A stretch of DNA of 64,000 nucleotides, from NCBI RefSeq assembly GCF_014256275.1, contig NZ_JACCFE010000002.1:2976001-3040000 (forward strand). The letters run 5' to 3'. Below the pieces are notes generated by a model that worked only from the letters and a program-made list of their open reading frames with translations, had not been told where the DNA came from and made no database searches. Position 1 is the stretch's first letter. Every line of letters begins with the position of its first letter. Source of the stretch: Rhodococcus sp. 4CII. Lineage in GTDB: Bacteria > Actinomycetota > Actinomycetes > Mycobacteriales > Mycobacteriaceae. The position numbers and the translations under genes are program-made. Of the stretch, positions 10,067 to 19,196 are shown one piece after another.

Positions 10067-11323
10067 TCACGCCACCTCGGACAGCCGCGGGAAGAGTGAC
10101 TTCGTGGCAGTACTTTGCAAATACGAAGCGCCTGCCGTCCCGCCGGTGCCCGGTACCGATCCGATGACTTTCAGGGTGATGCCCCAGTGGCCTCGCTTCA
10201 TCGCACCCCACGCACGGTCCAGGCGCCGCATCGATGCCTCGAGAACGCTTGCATCCGGATGCCTTTTCGGCATCGCGAGATAGACGTCCTGCAACGTAGC
10301 CTCCCCGACATCAATTTTCGCACTGTGCTCGAAGTCGCCAGGATCAATTGGAGCGCACGCGAACTCGACTTCACGAAACGCGCGCGACTGCACCGCGCTC
10401 CGCCCATGGGTGAAGCCGCGAATAATCGAGAAGGCGTCGACCGGCATCGTCGTCAGAACCCGAAAGAGCGCAGGCACCGCTTCGAGACGGATCGATGCCT
10501 GGTCGAGGCGCTCCTTTGCCGCTACGGCCAGACCGTGGTGCACGTCACTGATCGCCATCGAAATCGCCGTCGCAACCTGCCGATACAGACCTTCGAAGAT
10601 CTGGATGCAGCGGATGAACATCTGCTCGTCGTGCAGGCGAGTCGTCGGCAACAACGTCAGCCGAACGGCAGTTCCGATCTCGTCGGGGACACCGTTGAGA
10701 GCCGGCGCGGCGACTGACGCAAAAGAACTGTAGTTCGTGCCCGGCTGAGCAAGCGCCTCGAGGCCGGCCGCAGCCACGGAAGGGTCGAGCGAGAAATCGG
10801 GTGCGAGCCTCGCGAGTTGTGTCACGACCCGCGTCGCTGCACGCGCCCTGACAGCCTGGGGTGAGTGTGGCGACCTCCCGAGGGCTCGCGCCTCCAGCAA
10901 CGCGAGGTCCAGGGCCGCGGCAGCTACGAATGCGTCGACACGCTGCACGTCATCGGACCCGACGACCTGGTCGAAATAGTCGAGCCCGACGTATGAGAAA
11001 TAGTCTCCGTCCTGCGCATCGAACGTCATCGGTAGCCAGGCACCGAGAACATGATTCGCACGGTTGTTGCCGTGGAAGTTTCGCAGCATGGCGACCAGGT
11101 GGGGCCGGACCCCGTGACGCCCGACTGTCCGGTAATGGTCCGCGACAGCCGCACGGGGAAACTCCGAGTACCCCGCCTCCCATTGTCTGAGCGCATTCTC
11201 GATATTGCGGCCGGCCAATTCTTCGGTCGTCGCGTCAGCAGCCTGAAGACACGTGCCCCCGACGCCGATCACGCCGGAACGAACGAATTTCTCCTCGGCT
11301 TCGAGCATCGTTTCGGAAATCAA
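10067..11323 (-). CDS. Tryptophan 2,3-dioxygenase-like heme protein with an extra N-terminal domain, island gene
   Basis: The C-terminal half of this 418-residue protein follows the tryptophan 2,3-dioxygenase pattern in order: TNYSSFASV (TDO 'TYxSYL'), HDEQMFIRCIQIFEGLY (TDO 'DExLFIxxHQxYELWF'), SAVQSRAFREVE (TDO 'SxxFQSxxFRxxE', substrate-carboxylate Arg), RGHWGITLKVIG (axial heme His near 379) and PGTGGTAGASYL (residues 391-401). The distal His of the HQ pair is replaced (IQ near 240), so ordinary indole-ring cleavage is uncertain. The first 195 residues have no TDO counterpart that I recognise and roughly double the usual size. Relatives in secondary metabolism (for example MarE) oxidise tryptophan derivatives. 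An oxidation of an aromatic amino acid or relative in this cluster is inferred. Confidence 0.75.
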   Translation of the reverse strand: MISETMLEAEEKFVRSGVIGVGGTCLQAADATTEELAGRNIENALRQWEAGYSEFPRAAVADHYRTVGRHGVRPHLVAMLRNFHGNNRANHVLGAWLPMTFDAQDGDYFSYVGLDYFDQVVGSDDVQRVDAFVAAAALDLALLEARALGRSPHSPQAVRARAATRVVTQLARLAPDFSLDPSVAAAGLEALAQPGTNYSSFASVAAPALNGVPDEIGTAVRLTLLPTTRLHDEQMFIRCIQIFEGLYRQVATAISMAISDVHHGLAVAAKERLDQASIRLEAVPALFRVLTTMPVDAFSIIRGFTHGRSAVQSRAFREVEFACAPIDPGDFEHSAKIDVGEATLQDVYLAMPKRHPDASVLEASMRRLDRAWGAMKRGHWGITLKVIGSVPGTGGTAGASYLQSTATKSLFPRLSEVA

Positions 11324-11387
11324 TGCGAAACTCGCCTTTCATCCTTACTGCGGTGTTCAGCAATCTTCGACGGCGCGCGGCGAATGC

Positions 11388-11404
11388 GGATAGACACCCT
11401 AGGG
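11388..11404 (-). promoter_or_regulatory. Island cis-element, copy upstream of the TDO-like operon
   Basis: Read on the minus strand this is CCCTAGGGTGTCTATCC, about 65-81 bases upstream of the TDO-like start codon. The same sequence with only the two central bases changed (CCCCGGGGTGTCTATC) lies at a comparable distance upstream of the other minus-strand island operon (21540-21555). It may be a promoter element or activator/repressor site. The whole 11324-11561 gap is the divergent promoter region and holds no gene. Confidence 0.5.
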
Positions 11405-11444
11405 AGATTTCCCGGCACCCTTCTACTGGGGGTGACGATTTCAA

Positions 11445-11465
11445 CCCTGGGGTGGCTGTCCATCC
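11445..11465 (+). promoter_or_regulatory. Weaker island cis-element copy upstream of the cupin/oxidase operon
   Basis: On the plus strand this reads CCCTGGGGTG, two extra bases, then TGTCCATCC, resembling CCCnnGGGTGTCTATC. It lies about 100 bases before the cupin/oxidase start. The match is imperfect, so it is a candidate only. Confidence 0.35.
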
Positions 11466-11561
11466 GGCACACACGTGCCCAGGATTGGGAACGACACAGA
11501 GCTCGAGCCAGGTCGATAGCAGCTATTTCGTTCGCACGTGCCTCACAGAAGGAAGAAATCT

Positions 11562-12614
11562 ATGCACATAATCGCCAGAAACGCACTCGAGACGATCAAC
11601 GAAGCGGTTGTCGGCGGGAACATACACGACCTGGGTGTCGTCAAGATATTCAGCCGGCACCCTCAGTTGGCGCAATTCATTCCCACTTCCAGCAATCTGG
11701 CGATCAGCTGGGTCCGGTTGGAGTGCGGTGAGGTGCTGGCGGTGCACAAGCACCCGGAGTCCAGCCTGATCCTGATCTGCGAAGGTTCCGGACGAACGAT
11801 GGGCGATGCAGAGCAGGAGGTCGTTGCGGGAGACATGATCCTCGTACCCGGCGACTCCTGGCACGGCTTCGAAGGAACCCAGAACGGTTTCTGGGCGCTC
11901 TCGATCCAGTTCAACGGCAAGGCCCTCTACGAGGACGCCGAGAAGCCGAACGCGGTGTTTGCAAGCGAGGTACCGAATCGGGCGGCTGTGCTCCTGGCAG
12001 ACAACGAGAATTACCTGCAGCAATTCGGAACCAGCCGCCTGTTGCAGCTGATCGACGACCCCTCGTTCGACAACCCATCAGTTCGGGAACGGCTGCTCGA
12101 CTGCCAGCAAACCTGGTCGGACGTGTTTCAGGACCTGCTGCACCTGCGTGTCGCGATGACCACCGATGCGGCGCACAAGCAGGTAGCGCTCGACCATCTG
12201 GTCGAGGAACTGGGCCATAACGACAACCTGCGCAACCAACGGGGATCAGCTCACGCACCGGTCACCGATGCGACGTTCGTATCGACAATGGAGTGGTTCA
12301 GGCATCAAATGCTGTACCGGAGCGACATGGTGCGCACTCTTCTGATGCATGTGGTGCTGGAAGGTAGTGGCGAAATCTGGCACCGGGAAGCGGCGCGCGC
12401 GTTTCCGGCAATCCCGCACTTCCAAGAACACGGAGACGACGACGGCGAGCACGTGAGCATGGGTATGGATCTGCTCGATCGAGCAACGCCGGCCGAGATC
12501 CGAGAACTCCGCGAAGCACTCGCCGAGGGATGGAAGATGATCACGCAATTGTGCGACAGAATCGCGTCGATCGCCCTGGCCGACACGGCGGTCCCCACGT
12601 ACTCCACATGCTGA
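11562..12614 (+). CDS. Cupin fused to a heme-oxygenase-like diiron oxidase (HDO) domain, island gene
   Basis: A 350-residue two-domain protein. Residues about 40-125 form a cupin barrel: VHKHPESSLILICEGSG supplies His62 and His64, and GDMILVPGDSWHGFEG supplies His101. The C-terminal helical region carries the ligand pattern of heme-oxygenase-like diiron oxidases: EELGH (Glu215/216, His219), VLEGSGEIWH (Glu267, Glu271, His274) and HGDDDGEH (His290-x3-Asp294-x2-His297). HDO enzymes perform N-oxygenation, C-C cleavage or desaturation; SznF also joins a cupin and an HDO domain, in the opposite order. ATG at 11562 has AGAAGGAAG nearby. It is the first gene of the plus-strand operon, and its stop overlaps the ABC transporter start. 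Confidence 0.72.
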   Translation: MHIIARNALETINEAVVGGNIHDLGVVKIFSRHPQLAQFIPTSSNLAISWVRLECGEVLAVHKHPESSLILICEGSGRTMGDAEQEVVAGDMILVPGDSWHGFEGTQNGFWALSIQFNGKALYEDAEKPNAVFASEVPNRAAVLLADNENYLQQFGTSRLLQLIDDPSFDNPSVRERLLDCQQTWSDVFQDLLHLRVAMTTDAAHKQVALDHLVEELGHNDNLRNQRGSAHAPVTDATFVSTMEWFRHQMLYRSDMVRTLLMHVVLEGSGEIWHREAARAFPAIPHFQEHGDDDGEHVSMGMDLLDRATPAEIRELREALAEGWKMITQLCDRIASIALADTAVPTYSTC

Positions 12615-15600
12615 GCGTCCTCAGGAAAATGGTCTGGTTCGAGGTTCCCAAACCTCGAACTCGGCTCGACCCATCGCCCAACGCCGCGCACCTCGCCAGG
12701 TGGCACCGGTGGTGTGATGCGGCGCAGCGGGACAGCGTGAACGCGCCCCGAGGCGAGCGACTCAGCAGATCCGTATTCGGCGGGCTCCGTCGTGACATCA
12801 TGCTCGGGCTCGTGGCCATCGCGATCAATGCAGGATGCGCCTTCGGTGCTGCGATCACGCTGAAATCGCTGATCCAGCACCTCGTCGCCGGCGGTTCAGC
12901 GCTCACGACGAACCTCATGCTGGGCATCACCTGCATCGTGCTGACGTACTTGGCGTGGCTTGCGTTGAATCACACCTTCATGCAAGCCGACGTGGTAGGC
13001 ATCGGAGCCCGGACGTACGTCGAACAAAGGCTGCTGCACAAGAAACGCAGCGTTTCCCCTTCCGACCAACCAGTCGACCTTGTCACAATGCTGGACCGGG
13101 AGGCATCACGCGTCGAAAATGCCTGGTCAGGACTGATTTTCATCATTCTGGCACTCGCAACCATCTCCTTTACCTCCGCGTACTTCTTCGTGGCGCTGGG
13201 GTTGAGTGCTCTGGCGGCTCTGTCGGTGATTCTCATCAGTTCCGGGGTGATCTACTGGAACGCCAAACAATTGAATGCCGCGCATGCCGCACTATCGGCG
13301 ATGGCGGCAGATCGCATCGAAGTCGGCCTGTTTTCGATGAACAATCGCCTACTCGCGTGGCTCAAGAACTGGAACGACGAACTTTTTCGGCGCTATGCCG
13401 ACAAGCGAGACGGTGAGGAGCGCGCGCTCCTGAAAGCGGCGCGTCTTGTCGCGCGGATCAACCTCATATCGACGCTCACTCCGGTCGTTGCCATGCTTGC
13501 CGCGGTATTTACCCAGCTGGCCCACGTCGGGTACGTCGATCCAGCGGGCCTGTTGTCCGCAATGGCGCTGGTCGGAGGTTTGAAATCCGTCGCTAACAAT
13601 ATTCCCTTCATTGTTCAGAGCCTTTCCCAGGGCATCGTCGGGCACACCAATGTCGCGAAGTATTTATCCAGTCCCCACCCGCTGAACACCGATTCGACGG
13701 CAACGCGCCTACCGGCAACAACGGCGAAGCACATCGCCGTGGTCGGCGGGGCAGGCAGTGGCAAGACTTCCGTTCTGAAAATCGGTGCACGCCGCAGCAG
13801 CCAAGTGAGCAGCAAAACGTTCTTCGTACCGGACGAACCGTGGATATTCCCTGGCGGGCTCTACGAGAATTTGTGTCTCTATCGAAGCGAATTCGCGGAC
13901 GACGAGGCCCGCCGAGCCTTGAACCTGTCCCGACTTCCCGAAACCTTCTACGACGACTACCTCGCAAGCAAGTCACGCGACCGGACCGAGGGCTGGGACG
14001 TGTCCCGTGGGCAGGGGAAGCGGCTGGAACTGGCACGGGCAATATTGGCCGAACCGATGTTCGTGTACCTGGATCAGCCCACAGCAGGGCTGGACGACGA
14101 CCTGGCGAGTGGGCTGTTGGCCTCGCTTCTGCGTGGCCCATGGCGCGACACCACGGTCGTTTATGCAACGGACAAGCGCGATGAAATAGACGCTGCAGAC
14201 GAGATATGGGTGGTGGCCGGAGGCGAGGTAGTGGAGGTGATGCCAAACCTCACACCACATGCGGCGAATCCTGTTCACGACCGCAAGAAGCGGCTCGCTC
14301 GAGAGGATCGGTCGCGCCGTCCCCAGGCCATGGACCGACCGGAATTCGCGACCTCGTCACGCCGCAGTCTGATGAACCTGGGCGTCGCGAAGGTCGCGGT
14401 TGTCGCATGCGTCCTGTTTGCGTGCCGAGACGTTCTGACGATTGTCGGTGATTACATCGCTGCCAGCGGAATTTCGACGACGAATGCGCGGACAGCAGCG
14501 ATAGCCCTCATCGCAGCACTGTCGGCTGGGGCACTGCTGTCGATGTTCACTTCTCTGCTCATAGTCAAGCGCAGCATCTTGGCGGCATCCGTGAAGTGTC
14601 GGAGATACTTCACGGCAGTCACGAGTTCAAAGCCGTCCAGGCCGGCCTTCGACGAGGCCAATCAGGACTATCAAGGCAAACTGACATGGGATCAACGACG
14701 TATCGACGAAGTTCTGCCAGAAGTACTTCTGAATACGCTGGGTGCGGCCACGCTGCTGTTCACGACCGCGGCATTCGTATTGAGCAAGAACATTTTCGTA
14801 CTGTTGCCCCTTGCTGCGATGTGCTTCGCCTACTGGCACAGTTCGAAGCGATCCGGAAGGCGACTGCAGGACTTCAACGACAGAGAGATCGGTACGACGT
14901 CGACAGTGATGGAGCGGGTCGAGGCCATTACCTGGAGCTCAGCGAGATTCGACTTGGCACGCGACAACTCGGCCCTCGTAAATTGGCTGAACAAGAGTTT
15001 GATGAATCGCGCCTTCGCATCGATGGACAATGCGGGCGCGCGCCGCTGGTTCAATTACAAGCTCGATTTGATGGGGGTGCTCTTCCTGTCTGTCGTTGTC
15101 GGTTCGACCGTGTTTGTCCATGTCGGCGGCGGACCCGGCCTCACCAGTGTTCTCGCGCTCAGTCTCTCGTACAGCCTCATCGCTGTTTTCGCGCGCGCGG
15201 GCCGCTGCCTGGTAGATCTCAGGCAGGTTCTCGACAGCGCGGATCGTCTCCACATGCCTTTGATCGAACCGGTGCCGTGTTGGACCGGCTCAGCAGTCGA
15301 AGACGCACCGCTCGTGTCGTTGTCGGAGGTCGCATACGTCGCGCCGCGCACCGGGGCGGTGCTGCTGGAGGAGTTTTCGGAGTCGTTCGCCAGCCGAGAC
15401 GTCGTGGTCGTCATGGGCCCGAGCGGGGTCGGGAAGTCGACATTTGCGAAGCTGGTCGTCGGCAGTCTGCAGCCGACAACAGGCGTCATCTCGACATTGG
15501 GCCGGACGACGGGATACGTTTCGAATTCCCACGCCGAGGACATCCTCCTACTGACGTCTACTCCGATCTTCAAGCCGGGACGACTGATCGAACACTTCAA

Positions 15601-16045
15601 CAGCACGTTGCCGCTCGAATTAGCCTGCGCGGTCGACTATCTCGACGTGGCAGACGTCGTCAGGCGACTACACTCCGGATTCGACGAGCCCGTCCCCGCC
15701 ACCGGCCAGTTGAATCTGAGCAAGACGGAACTGCAGCGGCTGGCGCTCCTCGACCTTGTGATCAATCGCCCGGCGATCGCAATTCTCGACGAAGCGACTT
15801 CCGAGTTGAGCGCAGAAGCAGAGCTCTCGCTATTGCGGACCTTGATCTCCGCCCTGCCGGACACGCTTTTCTTCATCATCACGCACAATCCCGAGCTGAC
15901 CACACTTGCCAATCGAGTCTTCCACTTCAACGGTGAGCGGCGTCTCGTCGAGAATTCTGGCCAGTCGCACACGACACCCGATCGGAACTGGAATGGAAAG
16001 GAGGAAGACCATGGAATGGCTGCCCCAACGCGATGCGTTCTGTAA
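12608..16045 (+). CDS. Full-length ABC exporter, TMD-NBD-TMD-NBD in one chain, island gene
   Basis: A 1145-residue protein with two membrane domains and two ATPase domains, as in ABCC/MRP-type exporters; bacteria usually encode half-transporters. NBD1 has Walker A GGAGSGKTS (near residue 380), signature VSRGQGKRLELARAI, and Walker B MFVYLDQPTAGLD in which the catalytic Glu is Gln. Its H-loop His is not evident (VVYATDKRDE). NBD2 has GPSGVGKST (near 937), a degenerate signature LNLSKTELQRLALL, Walker B AIAILDEATSELS with Glu, and H-loop IITHNPEL. The asymmetry suggests one consensus and one degenerate ATP site. The ATG at 12608 overlaps the previous stop; an alternative is ATG 12629. It probably exports the island product. 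Confidence 0.87.
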   Translation: MLSVLRKMVWFEVPKPRTRLDPSPNAAHLARWHRWCDAAQRDSVNAPRGERLSRSVFGGLRRDIMLGLVAIAINAGCAFGAAITLKSLIQHLVAGGSALTTNLMLGITCIVLTYLAWLALNHTFMQADVVGIGARTYVEQRLLHKKRSVSPSDQPVDLVTMLDREASRVENAWSGLIFIILALATISFTSAYFFVALGLSALAALSVILISSGVIYWNAKQLNAAHAALSAMAADRIEVGLFSMNNRLLAWLKNWNDELFRRYADKRDGEERALLKAARLVARINLISTLTPVVAMLAAVFTQLAHVGYVDPAGLLSAMALVGGLKSVANNIPFIVQSLSQGIVGHTNVAKYLSSPHPLNTDSTATRLPATTAKHIAVVGGAGSGKTSVLKIGARRSSQVSSKTFFVPDEPWIFPGGLYENLCLYRSEFADDEARRALNLSRLPETFYDDYLASKSRDRTEGWDVSRGQGKRLELARAILAEPMFVYLDQPTAGLDDDLASGLLASLLRGPWRDTTVVYATDKRDEIDAADEIWVVAGGEVVEVMPNLTPHAANPVHDRKKRLAREDRSRRPQAMDRPEFATSSRRSLMNLGVAKVAVVACVLFACRDVLTIVGDYIAASGISTTNARTAAIALIAALSAGALLSMFTSLLIVKRSILAASVKCRRYFTAVTSSKPSRPAFDEANQDYQGKLTWDQRRIDEVLPEVLLNTLGAATLLFTTAAFVLSKNIFVLLPLAAMCFAYWHSSKRSGRRLQDFNDREIGTTSTVMERVEAITWSSARFDLARDNSALVNWLNKSLMNRAFASMDNAGARRWFNYKLDLMGVLFLSVVVGSTVFVHVGGGPGLTSVLALSLSYSLIAVFARAGRCLVDLRQVLDSADRLHMPLIEPVPCWTGSAVEDAPLVSLSEVAYVAPRTGAVLLEEFSESFASRDVVVVMGPSGVGKSTFAKLVVGSLQPTTGVISTLGRTTGYVSNSHAEDILLLTSTPIFKPGRLIEHFNSTLPLELACAVDYLDVADVVRRLHSGFDEPVPATGQLNLSKTELQRLALLDLVINRPAIAILDEATSELSAEAELSLLRTLISALPDTLFFIITHNPELTTLANRVFHFNGERRLVENSGQSHTTPDRNWNGKEEDHGMAAPTRCVL

Positions 16046-16937
16046 CAGTCACAACGTTCCACGGCCACAACTTCCGCTGAGGAACATCGCGCACTGGAAC
16101 GCGGTGCTCCAGCGAGGTACGAGCAGCGATGACGCCCTGCATCACGAGCGAGCGTACGTCGCACCCGGATACTTCTACATGCCCGTGTGCGACGAGCCCG
16201 ACGATCGGACACTGGCGGAACTGTCGAGTCTGGCATCAACCGCCGACTGGTTGCTGGTCCCTTCCGTTCGCAGATACGATCACGGTCGGCGCGCCGGCGT
16301 CGTTACCGTTCCATTCATGCAGGCGGCATTCTTCCGATCTTCGCGAAGCGTGGACGCCGCTTTGCGAACAGCGGTAGGAGCCAGTCAATACAAATCGATC
16401 GTCAGGCTCACGAGGAAGGCTGAGGCGGCGTGCACAACCGAGATACACCGTCTCTCGGAAGTGGCGGAACACGATCGAGTTCTGAGCGATTTCGCCGGCC
16501 TTCAGGCATTGAATGTGGCCAAATATGGACACTCCCGGAACCTCTACACGAGCGATGTGCTGCGGATGCTGGCACGCTCGTCCGAAGGTGAGAAATACTT
16601 CGTGAAGTTGGACTACGACAAGTCTTCGAATACCCCATTGGCCGGATCATTGAGCTACGCCGACGATCACCGTGGCGTGTTCACCAAGCTCGTTCGGGGA
16701 CTGGACCATGACCGAATTCCGCGTGGGTTGAATCTGTATATCGCCGACTACTATCAGATGTATCATTTCGCGGATCGGCTGGGCTTCACGGACATCTGCC
16801 TCGGGCGAGGCGCCATCGACGCCAAGGTCCGGGTGGGCGCAATTCACATTGTCGACCTGGACAATTGGCTGATTCCGGTCAACACAAGGCGTAGACAGGC
16901 AATGCAGGAATACGCGCGATCGCGACATGGAGACTAG
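16011..16937 (+). CDS. GNAT-fold / FemAB-like acyltransferase, island gene
   Basis: A 308-residue protein resembling the BioF2/FemAB-like acetyltransferase group (double GNAT fold). The recognisable core is QYKSIVRLTRKAEAA, then a helical segment, FVKLDYDKSSNTPLAGSLSYADDHRGVFTKLVRGLDHDR, and LNLYIADYYQMYHFADRLGFTDICLGRG, which resembles the C-terminal GNAT strand-helix. Such enzymes transfer acyl or aminoacyl groups, some from aminoacyl-tRNA; the donor here is unknown. ATG at 16011 has an excellent AAGGAGG site and lies inside the last 35 bases of the transporter gene, in another frame. The aminotransferase gene begins at the next base after its stop. Confidence 0.62.
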   Translation: MEWLPQRDAFCNSHNVPRPQLPLRNIAHWNAVLQRGTSSDDALHHERAYVAPGYFYMPVCDEPDDRTLAELSSLASTADWLLVPSVRRYDHGRRAGVVTVPFMQAAFFRSSRSVDAALRTAVGASQYKSIVRLTRKAEAACTTEIHRLSEVAEHDRVLSDFAGLQALNVAKYGHSRNLYTSDVLRMLARSSEGEKYFVKLDYDKSSNTPLAGSLSYADDHRGVFTKLVRGLDHDRIPRGLNLYIADYYQMYHFADRLGFTDICLGRGAIDAKVRVGAIHIVDLDNWLIPVNTRRRQAMQEYARSRHGD

Positions 16938-17792
16938 ATGATCAGCGAAACAGCTTGGGCAGATGGAAGATTCGTCCGATTCGACGAGGTGCGCCTGTCG
17001 CCTGCCGCCCATGGGTTGTCGTATGCCACATCGGTATTCGACGGCATACGGACGTACGGCGGAAGCATCTTCAGATGTGACGACCATATAGCCAGGTTGC
17101 GGCGGTCCGCCGAGTTGTTCGGGCACACCCTGCAATATACGAATGCGGACTTGGCCGATGCCTGCCGCCAATTGGTGCGGGCCAACGATCTCGCCGATGC
17201 GTACATAAAGTGCTTGGTTTTCTACGACGACACCGATGTGAGCTTCAAGGCGCAGGGCTCCTCCAGCAAGGTGGTCCTGTTTGCCCTGCCCTTTCCGTCG
17301 AATTCGACCGCGGAGCGGTATCGACTCTCGACGGCAACGTGGCGGCGTGCACCCGCCTCGTGTCACCCGTATCAGGCGAAAACGTCGTCCACCTACGCGT
17401 TGAGCTACTTGAGCCACCACCAACGGGCTGCCGGCTACGATGATGTGCTCTTTCTCTCGACAGCCGACATTGTTTGCGAGTCGAGCGGTTCGAACGTGTT
17501 CTTCGCCAAGGGAGACGCATTGTTCACGCCCACTGCCGAATTGGCGCTCGACGGAATCACCCGACGGGTGATCATCGATGAGCTGTGTCCGCGACTGAAT
17601 CTCTCGGTAACGGAACGCGACATCGCATACGGCGAGATCGGATCGTTCGACGCCGCATTTCTGTGTGGCACTGCGATCGAAATCATGGGGCTTGCCTGCA
17701 TCGACGAGATTCGGTACGCGAAGTCCGCATTGGTCGATGCGATTGCAACCGAGTATCGGCACTTGACCCGCGGCAGGTCCGCGATTCGATAA
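16938..17792 (+). CDS. Class IV PLP aminotransferase (BCAT/DAAT-like), island gene
   Basis: A 284-residue fold-type IV PLP enzyme. Lys148 (YQAKTSSTYALSYLS) is the expected Schiff-base lysine, and Glu181 in CESSGSNVFF is the residue that contacts the PLP pyridine nitrogen. The N-terminal HGLSYATSVFDGIRTY matches the branched-chain/D-amino-acid aminotransferase and aminodeoxychorismate lyase group. It probably converts a 2-keto acid to an amino acid, or the reverse, to supply a building block. ATG directly follows the TAG of the preceding gene. It ends the plus-strand operon; a separate promoter region of 119 bases separates it from the ATP-grasp gene. Confidence 0.86.
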   Translation: MISETAWADGRFVRFDEVRLSPAAHGLSYATSVFDGIRTYGGSIFRCDDHIARLRRSAELFGHTLQYTNADLADACRQLVRANDLADAYIKCLVFYDDTDVSFKAQGSSSKVVLFALPFPSNSTAERYRLSTATWRRAPASCHPYQAKTSSTYALSYLSHHQRAAGYDDVLFLSTADIVCESSGSNVFFAKGDALFTPTAELALDGITRRVIIDELCPRLNLSVTERDIAYGEIGSFDAAFLCGTAIEIMGLACIDEIRYAKSALVDAIATEYRHLTRGRSAIR

Positions 17793-17911
17793 CGACCACG
17801 AGAGGTGGGCGATCTATCCCCCCAGGGTTACTTGCCCCACGCCCGTCGGCTCGGGATAGTAGAGCGAAAGTCCATTACGTCGATCGGTATTCCATCCAGC
17901 GGAGCATCTGA

Positions 17912-19168
17912 ATGAAACTGTTGATCCTCCATCGCGTTCCCTATTCCTTCATCGAATACCATCGTGTAATCGATCATGGAACTCACGATGTCGTCTACGT
18001 GGGCACCAGCGCGCAACTCGCAACCGTGCCGCCCGACCTTCCCTGCAGAAAAGTTGAACGGCCGGGTCGAGCAGGTCTGGCCGAGGAGGTTTGCACCCTG
18101 TTCTCCTCCGACGATTCGTTCGACAGAGTCATCAGCGTCTCCCAATACGAGATGATGGAAGCAGCGCAGATAAGGCGGAGCCTCGGAGTAGAAGGGGTAT
18201 CACCGGAGCAGGTCCACATCGTGAACGACAAGGTAGCGATGAAAGCCGCGGTCGCGGGATGCGGGCTTCGCGTGCCCAGATTTGTTCGCTGCGATGAGGC
18301 GCTCACCGCTTCGTCCGCCGATGTCGCTCCTTGGGTTGGGAAGACGGTGCTCAAACCACTCGACGGAACCGCCAGCAAGGATGTTTTCGTTTTCGCCACC
18401 TACGCTGACGCGGGCACTGCGATTCTCAACAGCCCGCCAGGTCTGGAGGGCTGGGTTCCGGAGCGCTTCCAGCTCGAAGAGTATGTGGAGGGGCCGATCT
18501 TCCACTTCGATGGCGTGATGCTTGCCGGTGCGCCGGTGGCGATCGTCGCCAGCAGATATTTGGGCACGTGCCTCGAATTCGCCCAGGGAGTTCCGCAGGG
18601 ATCGATTCAAGTCGACGACGACGGTGGGCGCTGCAAGGTAGCGGTCGAGTACCTTCGGGCCGTGGGTATCGACAATGGCCCGTTTCATCTCGAAATGATC
18701 GAGGCCGCAGATGGAATGGTGTTTCTGGAGGTCGGCGCCCGCGCCGGCGGCGGACATATCAAGGAAACGTTCCGGCTTGCCACGGGCATCGACTTGGTCG
18801 CAGCCGGTTTGGCCTGCAACCTCGATTGGTCACCTCTCGAAATCAATCCACTGAGCCGGTGGTTCGAAAGGACGGCGAGTAGCAAGGTCTACGGGGACTT
18901 CATGTTCCCGGGTCACCTGCTTCGGTCGCGGCACTGCTCGATATCGGGCGGGGAAAGATTTCACACCCACCCGGATGTTGTTCGATGGAAGGAGCTGGAT
19001 GCAGGCGCTTCTCTTCCGGATACCGTGAGCTATTTCGATTTTGAATTACCCGTCAGCGGCATCGTCGCTGGTCGGTCGAGCTCCGAAGTGACATCGCTCA
19101 TTCGCGAAATTTTAACGACCGTGCGTGTAATGCCGATCGAGCAGTCCACGCAATGCCCCACACCCTGA
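17912..19168 (+). CDS. ATP-grasp ligase, island gene 1
   Basis: A 418-residue ATP-grasp protein. An N-terminal Rossmann-like pre-ATP-grasp domain (MKLLILHRVPYSFIEYHRVID) is followed by VHIVNDKVAMKAAVAGCGLRVPRFV. Then come the ATP-binding WVGKTVLKPLDGTASKDVFVF and the metal-binding segment FHLEMIEAADGMVFLEVGARAGGGHI (residues about 255-280; Glu258 and Glu273 are likely magnesium ligands). The domain order matches carboxylate-amine ligases such as BacD-type L-amino-acid ligases. It probably activates a carboxylate as acyl phosphate and joins it to an amine. Upstream is a GATCTATCC-CCCCAGGG segment at 17811-17827, a weak relative of the island cis-element. It converges with the second ATP-grasp gene. 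Confidence 0.83.
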   Translation: MKLLILHRVPYSFIEYHRVIDHGTHDVVYVGTSAQLATVPPDLPCRKVERPGRAGLAEEVCTLFSSDDSFDRVISVSQYEMMEAAQIRRSLGVEGVSPEQVHIVNDKVAMKAAVAGCGLRVPRFVRCDEALTASSADVAPWVGKTVLKPLDGTASKDVFVFATYADAGTAILNSPPGLEGWVPERFQLEEYVEGPIFHFDGVMLAGAPVAIVASRYLGTCLEFAQGVPQGSIQVDDDGGRCKVAVEYLRAVGIDNGPFHLEMIEAADGMVFLEVGARAGGGHIKETFRLATGIDLVAAGLACNLDWSPLEINPLSRWFERTASSKVYGDFMFPGHLLRSRHCSISGGERFHTHPDVVRWKELDAGASLPDTVSYFDFELPVSGIVAGRSSSEVTSLIREILTTVRVMPIEQSTQCPTP

Positions 19169-19196
19169 TGACCGGGCAGTACGTGGATCTGCCCTG

